Source of the DNA: Coptodactyla brooksi
Taxonomy: Eukaryota > Arthropoda > Insecta > Coleoptera > Scarabaeidae
Length of the DNA: 24,280 bases
Assembly: GCA_033557675.1 (NCBI GenBank)
Contig: JAWQRM010000316.1
Location: forward strand, 1 to 24,280
Reading direction: 5' to 3'
Part shown: positions 18,707-24,280 of the stretch, piece by piece
How the letters are laid out: each line of letters starts with the position of its first letter
How positions within the stretch are numbered: position 1 is the first letter of the stretch
Notes under the pieces: generated by a model
Database searches by the model: none
What the model saw: only the letters and a program-made list of their open reading frames with translations
What the model was told of the DNA's origin: nothing
Program-made: the position numbers and the translations under genes

Positions 18707-19690
18707 TGAACCAGATGTGTTTCGGTTATACAAGCAACATCCATGTTGTATCTGGCTAAGAAAGCTGGAGGTCTTTACTTTTTAATTCCCTTAGTATTGT
18801 AATTTAGAATTGTTATATTACGTATGTTTTCTGCATTACTGCTCATTCGTTAGATTTGGAAGTAGTTTATTGAAAATGTATTATTATTAATCTCGGTTTG
18901 GTTCCTTTATTTTGTAAATGTCTTTGGCATCTTCCGTTGGGTTTAATTCAACTGCACAAAGAGGGATAGGGCGTTTTGATTTATTTATAAGCCTCGTTAT
19001 CCTGGTGATTGCAATTGTGATCCTGGTGGTGTTCTTTCTAGTAGGTAGTTAAGTTTCTGTAATCATCAGAGCTTGTTTGATTAATTTTAAGATCCTTATT
19101 ACTTTCTCTTACCGGTAGGTATAAAGTATTGCATTCGCAAAAGAAGAGATTTTGATGGATCTTGATGAATTAGGCTTTTTGTAGCCTATCTATAAGTTAA
19201 TTATTATATAATCTGCTCACAATAAGGATTTTATAAAAATTGTACACGTGGTTGAGGTACTCAATCTTTTTATTTTTTTTACAACTTTTTGTAATAAAAT
19301 ATATTTTTCTAATCTACATAAAATTATGAGTAGTAGACTATAAGGAAAGTACACGCTTAAAATCAACAGTTCTCGAATTATAAGCATAATTGATAAAAAT
19401 ACAGTCCTGTGGGGCAAGAGGATATTTCGTTTTTAATCTCGGGTGTTGCCCCCTTTAGAAAAAAATGTTTTAAATAGAGGTTGCATGACATCGAACTCTT
19501 CATAGTTTGAAACGGTTTTCGAATATTTTCGGTTTATTCTAAAAACTATCCAAGGTCAGATTTTTGGAATTTTTTTTTACAATTTTTTTTATATTTAAAT
19601 CAGGGGCAAGGTAAATGAAACGATGTGCATTTCAATCAATCTTGTTCTATTTCTGTTTTCTATCTTCTAACTTCTTCTGTCTCTTATATT
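18707..19690. other. Unassigned AT-rich DNA
   Basis: No coding motif is seen. Positions 19100-19170 carry the TACTTTCTCTTACCGGTA string followed by TATTGCATTCGCAAAAGAAG and GATTTTGATGGATCTTGATG. I take this to be part of a dispersed insect repeat of unknown class. Confidence 0.4.
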
Positions 19691-19698
19691 ATCTTATT

Positions 19699-19917
19699 CT
19701 AAATTCCAAAAAAGTTTTTATATAAGACTTTTTTCGTAATACTTTTTTGTTGTTTCCGAGTGATCTTGTAGTATGAAAGTACTTGATCAGCTCTGTCAAC
19801 ACCACCCATTGTTTTATTCTGGTCATATATCAATTGAGGTTTTACTATTTCGTCATTTTTCTTTGATTTTAATGTACACGATGATGGAAGGCCCAAAACT
19901 GACATCTCCAATGACAT
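19699..19917 (-). pseudogene. piggyBac transposase catalytic fragment
   Basis: A 72-residue open frame contains KPQLIYDQNKTMGGVDRADQ followed by VLSYYKITRKQQK. It matches the block around the third catalytic aspartate of piggyBac-type transposases (YNxxMGGVDRxDQ...YxxxRKxxKW), with both acidic residues of VDRAD kept. The upstream part (LPSSCTLKSKKNDEI) fits the linker that precedes that block. The Trp-Tyr-Lys-Lys stretch is degraded to KSITKKVLYKNFF, and the frame ends at once, so this is a remnant and not a domesticated gene. Confidence 0.85.
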
Positions 19918-21068
19918 CTCGTGTATAAATGGAGTATCTCTACGAAAGAAAAAAAATTAATAAACTTTGTTTCAATCAGAATTTATTTTTTAATGCTTTG
20001 TGAAAACATCAGATTTTTCTGGTCCGTAGTTTTTCCGGTAAAGCGTGATGAAAGAAAAAAGTATGTACCCGTTTTTGCTGTCCCTAAGCGAACGCTCGTG
20101 TTTACAATTTTTTTACACACATGCTAGCCTTCACAAAAATATGAATTTTTTACTGAACGTATACCACCATCAATACGTTTATAATATTGCAGAATCTGGA
20201 ATACGTGGGCAATACTTTAATCACACATATGTTCAAAATTGTAAAAATATAAAATCAAAATGTATAAAATCATTATATATCAAAATATAAAAATTCACAC
20301 ATCTTTTATAAAAATTCACACAAAAAGCAAATTAACAAAAACAGATAGAACAATCAAATGAAAATTGATGAGTGACTTGAGTTTGTTCATGATTGAAAAA
20401 AGCTGCTCATATTTATACGTGCTTCCGAATGTACAAGTTATTTTTAACCGAAAGGTTCTAACATCCAAGACATAACTTTGTTTGTTGATTGTACTAACTT
20501 CACAGGAACCACAGTATTTGTTTGCACTAAACCATTATCTGAAGGATCATAGTCTGCTTCGGATTTGCATCTATCTCTGCTATTTCTTCGTCAGATAAAA
20601 ATCGCCCGCCAGTATTTAGGATGATGCTTATTCAACTCTGTATATAAAGAAACTAAAGTGCGCTGTCAGCGTTCTCTATTCATATGATATATTAGTATGC
20701 ACGCACAGACATGCCCAGACATGCACAGACTTGCATATTCGACTAGTACGAATGAATAATCGTCTTGGTTGCTGTATAGTTATAATACACTTATAGTATT
20801 CATATAAATAAGGTTAAAAATAAAATTACATAAAGTCAAATAAATCTAAATAGTTTTGGGTCATAATGACCCGAGAGTTATATACGTAACAGTCTTGTTT
20901 AAAAAAATTAATAATAATTTCTTGTAAAAACTATTCCGCAATATTATATTTCATGCACCAGCAAACAAAGTCGTAAAATCTTGGTAACAAATTACGAAAG
21001 ATGACAATATTATAGAACTTGAAATCCCATTTCGGGTCATACTGACCCGAGGACCACAGCAAGGTTAA
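19699..21068 (-). mobile_element. Decayed, internally deleted piggyBac element (copy B)
   Basis: On the minus strand the element starts at TTAA (21065-21068), then CCTTGCTGTGGTCCTCGGGTC, with a perfect GGGTCA-TAC-TGACCC-type hairpin (plus strand 21033-21049). Its 5' non-coding part (21064-20639) is shared with copy A at 6091. An acidic N-terminal remnant follows (20612-20465): RFLSDEEIAEIDANP, then in a shifted frame EADYDPSDNG. A C-terminal piece comes at 19917-19699. The transposase middle is missing, and the 400-500 bp between the two pieces is not recognisable. No 3' terminus was found below 19699. Confidence 0.7.
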
Positions 21069-21568
21069 AAAGCTACAATCGAAGTAGCGATTTGGTGGTT
21101 TATGATTGGATCGTTGGCGTCTATGTGATTCGTTTTGCGAAAATTCGCTGCGTTGCCTGCGTCCTCATTCTGAGAGTGCTATAAACTCGGATTAAATCGA
21201 ACATTTTCTCCTCTGGCTCTGATGACCCCGATGCTTTCGGACGCGAATTTTAACTTAATACATCGCGCGTCCCAATTTTCGAGTAACAACGCATCCTTCG
21301 GTCCATCTCTTTTTGTTTCGCTGGTGCAACTGCTGGATGTAGTCCTCACGTTTAAATTTGGATCTGCGTTCTCATGACTGATTTTCGCATTCGCGCGTCG
21401 GTTGTTTGATCTTTGAAAGCTGAGCGCCCTATTCGTGTCCATGTAATAATTCTCGGAGTGCCAGCTGTTTATCTTCCCCTCTCCGCGTGATTTTATTTAT
21501 GACCGTTTTAGAAATTCGGGGGAATCTTTTTGCTTCGGCGTTTCGTGCTAGTCGCAACCGTCGGAGCC
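20688..21568. repeat. Tandem duplication, unit 1 (881 bp)
   Basis: The unit begins TATATTAGTATGCACGCACAG, the terminal region of piggyBac copy B. It passes the TTAA end at 21068 and continues through about 480 bp of GC-richer DNA (21095-21568) ending GTCGGAGCC. An 87-residue minus-strand frame lies inside (21179-21442); the matching positions in unit 2 carry stops and shifts, so I do not call a gene. Confidence 0.85.
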
Positions 21569-22229
21569 TATATTAGTATGCACGCACAGACATGCCCAGA
21601 CATGCACAGACTTGCATATTCGACCAGTATGAAGGCATAATCTCGCTGGTTGCTATATAGTTACAATACACTTGTAATATTCATATAAATAAGGTTAAAA
21701 ATAAAATTACATAACCTTAGGCAAATACAAAAATTACCTCTTGTAAAATTACTAAAATACAGAAAATATTTGATTCTGACGTATGATTGGATCGTTTGTG
21801 TTTACGTGATTCGTTTCCCTAAAATTCGCTGCGTTGCCTGCGTCCTAATTCCGAGAATATTACGAATTCTGATTCAGCCGAACATTTTCCCATTTGGTCC
21901 TGATGTCCTCGACGAATTCGGCCGATGTATGAAGTTTTCACTTCATACATCGCGTGTCCCAATTTTCAAGTAACAACGCAACCTTCGATCTATCTCTTTT
22001 CGTTTCGCGGGTGTAACTGGGTGCTGTCTTCGCGTTTAAATTTGAACCTGCATTCCCACGACTGATTTTCGCATTCGCACGTCCGTCGCGTGGTCTTTGA
22101 AAGCCGAGTGCCCAATTCGCGAGTGCCAGCTGTTTGTCTTCCCCTCTCCGCGTAATTTTATTTATGACAGTTTTGGAAGTACGGAGGAATCTCTTTGCTT
22201 CGGCGTAGCGTCCTAGTCGGAAACGTCAG
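21569..22229. repeat. Tandem duplication, unit 2 (deleted copy)
   Basis: This unit starts with the same TATATTAGTATGCACGCACAG directly after the end of unit 1. It matches for about 145 bp, then differs for about 65 bp (21715-21780; unit 1 has about 265 bp there, including the piggyBac terminus). It then matches the GC-richer block again from TATGATTGGATCG (21782) to GCGTCCTAGTCGGAAACGTC. Unit 2 has a perfect hairpin, 13-bp arms with a 4-nt loop (21923-21952), at a point where unit 1 has none. Confidence 0.85.
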
Positions 22230-22631
22230 GCATTTAATTTCATTAGGTTGAGAGAAATTAGGAAGGTTCTGGATATAAATTGTGCACCACGTATCATATT
22301 TAAAATTTTAAAATTGATCAACAGTATTTCGCATCAGCTCGTCAACTCGTATCAGGCGCAGCCGTCCGTTGGATGAAACTATACAACCGGCAACGAGGTA
22401 AATAGCGGGGAACACAACGAACGCTAACGTCAGGTTATGCACTCGATCGCACTTCAAGTATTACGAAAACTGTAGCAAGAATAAAAATTGTAAAATTAAT
22501 ATTATAATTTTGTGCCATGATGTGACTGCTCAGAAAACAAATCTGTTAGAAACGTTTTATAATATAATAAATTCTTAAAAACCACTTGAGCTGAAAACCA
22601 AATAGAATTCGAAATTTAAAAAGTAAGAAAA
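22230..22631. other. Unassigned DNA between duplication and transposase relic
   Basis: No open frame or known motif is seen. Positions 22320-22440 are GC-richer than the surroundings. Confidence 0.5.
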
Positions 22632-23480
22632 TTACAAAAGCATTTCAAACCGGACGTCCTGAGCAGTTAAACAACATCCCAATCTATCGAAGGAATTTCT
22701 TCTTGCTTCAGCAAGCATTTCATGTGTGATAGGGTTGGCTGCTTGTATTATTCTAGCACTCGTGTTAGCCAAATTTTCTGCGCTGGCACGACCGTAAACG
22801 GTTTGCTTTAGAAACCCCCGGCGATGAAATCATTTGGGATCAAATCTCGAGGAATTGCTGGCCATTTAATATCCCCTGTCCCAACCATAAGACGATTTGG
22901 AAATGAATTTGTTGAAAATTCTTTAATCCTAACTGAATTATCTGCTGGATGGTCATCTTGCAGAAACCAAATCGTTCTCACGTCTACTCCAGGAATAATC
23001 TAAATAGCCGGACCTATTTGTGCTTCAAGCTGACGCCGATGTTGTTGGGCATTTAATGCCCAGTCTATAAAAAAGGGGTCTATTAAATGGCAATTCAGAA
23101 TTCCAATCCCAAAATGAATATTTTGAAAGTAAAATGACGGAATGAAAATAGTGTATTTAATAAAGTTTTCATCCTGGTCAAGCTTTTTCATTACGAGCTG
23201 ACAAAACTCTGTTCTTCCAATGTTATCCTAAAGGAATATTTTGTGAGTTCTTTCATAAGTAAAACACTTATAAGCGTGCTTTTTTAAAACTCTCAACACA
23301 GTTTTCTGACTAACGCCCAAATCCTCAGCAACTTGTCCGGTTGATTTCGTGTTATCGGTTTCCACAAATCATTTCATCCCTACTTTCATTGCTATGAACT
23401 TTTTCAGGTGACGGTTCCCTTAAGTGGCATTTTTAGCACTACCTTAGATAGTGACGATTTACAACATTCGAAACAACATT
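22632..23480 (-). pseudogene. Tc1/mariner-type transposase with DUF4817-like layout
   Basis: On the minus strand, STGQVAEDLGVSQKTVLRVL (about 23345-23290) is a helix-turn-helix. It is followed by KHAYKCFTYERTHK, a stop, and EFCQLVMKKLDQDENFIKY (to 23150), which fits the CQW/CRLVLxKxDEDxxF segment of these transposases. A deletion near 23110 removes the first catalytic TDES region. GILNCHLIDPFFID and LNAQQHRRQLEAQIGPAI follow, then WFLQDDHPADNSVRIKEF (WFLQDGAPAH in relatives), SFPNRLMVGTG and KWPAIPRDLIPNDF (WPPRSPDLTPLDF in relatives). A shift near 22810 continues the tail LKQTVYGRASAENL to a stop at 22632-22634. Relatives cut and paste DNA at TA sites. The copy is clearly dead. No terminal repeats were identified. 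Confidence 0.87.
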
Positions 23481-24280
23481 GAAAATTTCTCGTCTACAGG
23501 AAATTCGTCTTTCTGTAACAGAAAGTGCGAATCACACATTCTCCTGCAGAATTTCAGATTTGTAATTTTTCGCCGGCATTATATACGGTTATTTTTAATT
23601 TAGAATTTATTTTAAGGCTATGCTCATCACCGATCTGCTGCGAACAACAACCTCGCAGCGAATTAAATGTCGGCGGGCTAATATGGTATCATCGTCAGGA
23701 TTTTCCCTCTCGACACGCTGTTGCAATTTTCAAAGCGGATGCCCCGTTCAAACTGATTCAAACTGTTCAGTATTCTTTGCCGTGGTTCTATCGGTCTTGG
23801 CCAAAGTGGAAATTCATGAGACTGTTTCTGAAACTATTTCTGACAGCTAATAAACAATAAATTTGTCAAATGCAGGTATACCTCGTAGAAGTTATGGATT
23901 CAGGTTCAGAGTACCGCAATAAAGTGAATTGCTAAAAAAAAGTCATACATCTTTTCGAATGTCATATTATGCTATTTTATTCTAATTAAAAACTTATACA
24001 TAAACTTAAAAATAAGCATTTTGCATTCATAGTAACAATATTAAGTATGCACGTTTAAATTCTACTAATAAATATCAATTCAGATTCAAATTTATCGGAA
24101 CTTTCTGTTGGTTCGTAGTCTTTTCGCGGATGGACGAACTAGATACGATGTTGATGACTGTTAGGTATTTGGTAATCCTTTAAAGTAAGAGAATGATGAA
24201 GTGTGTAGCATCGATTGGCTTTTCCTTTCACTGAGAATTTCTTTGTAGCATGCAATGCTGGTTGATATCATTTTACTAGG
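23481..24280. other. Unassigned DNA at the right end of the window
   Basis: Positions 23560-23860 hold a GC-richer stretch with two overlapping plus-strand frames (111 and 76 residues). Neither contains a motif I know. It could be the 5' part of the transposon to its left, or unrelated. From 23870 on it is AT-rich with no feature seen. Confidence 0.45.

Noticed and set aside
19699..19917. Domesticated piggyBac gene
   Set aside because: Only one conserved block is open. The flanking catalytic parts are absent or decayed, and the frame ends within the domain.
21179..21442. 87-residue minus-strand frame in the GC-rich duplicated block
   Set aside because: The second copy of the block breaks the frame with stops and shifts, and there is no known domain.
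23525..23860. 111-residue plus-strand frame as a host gene
   Set aside because: It overlaps another frame of similar length, has no recognised motif and lies next to a transposase relic. The evidence is too weak for a gene call.
1..24280. tRNA, rRNA, CRISPR array, riboswitch or bacterial operon
   Set aside because: I looked for T-loop GTTCRANNC signatures with cloverleaf arms, rRNA-like blocks and regularly spaced direct repeats, and found none that hold up. The only regular repeats are the transposon-linked tandem arrays listed above.

Overview
The window looks like insect nuclear DNA. It is strongly AT-rich, most of it is non-coding, and it holds relics of typical insect transposon families: piggyBac, Tc1/mariner, Penelope-like, an RTE-type LINE and a LINE gag-like fragment. 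The one intact host gene is on the minus strand at 5161-5718. It encodes a 185-residue basic helix-loop-helix protein of the Atonal family (ato/amos type), a proneural transcription factor. I see nothing bacterial: no operons, no ribosome binding sites and no CRISPR. The species cannot be named from this sequence.

Layout. 1-285: a TA microsatellite and a purine-rich, GC-richer stretch that ends in a small hairpin. 286-2510: AT-rich and unassigned. 2526-2951: a large imperfect inverted repeat (foldback). 2961-5160: the non-coding 3' flank of the bHLH gene. 5161-5718: the bHLH gene. 5719-7000: its upstream flank, with a strong 3' splice-site candidate, a 385-bp piggyBac end and a decayed mariner-type transposase. 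8184-10140: two Penelope-like relics; the larger keeps one continuous frame from the reverse transcriptase through the GIY-YIG nuclease, broken by stops. 11118-11640: an internally deleted mariner. 12100-12905: an unidentified non-coding repeat. 13009-14763: a nearly full-length but broken piggyBac with all catalytic aspartates, running into a three-unit tandem repeat (14776-15190). 16700-17890: a piggyBac fragment abutting an RTE-like LINE tail. 18341-18706: a LINE gag fragment. 19699-21068: a decayed piggyBac on the minus strand. 20688-22229: an 881-bp tandem duplication that includes the end of this piggyBac. 22632-23480: another mariner-type transposase pseudogene. The remainder is unassigned.

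The genes form no common pathway. The window is best read as a proneural gene in a transposon graveyard. At least four fragments come from piggyBac-type elements. Two of these end copies share an end that reads CCCTGCTG or nearly so next to TTAA, with subterminal GGGTCA/TGACCC palindromes. I found no convincing new biological system. The most unusual structures are the foldback at 2.5-3.0 kb, the palindrome-bearing tandem repeat after the piggyBac, the duplicated block at 20.7-22.2 kb, and a possible 5'-UTR intron of the bHLH gene that would carry transposon sequence.
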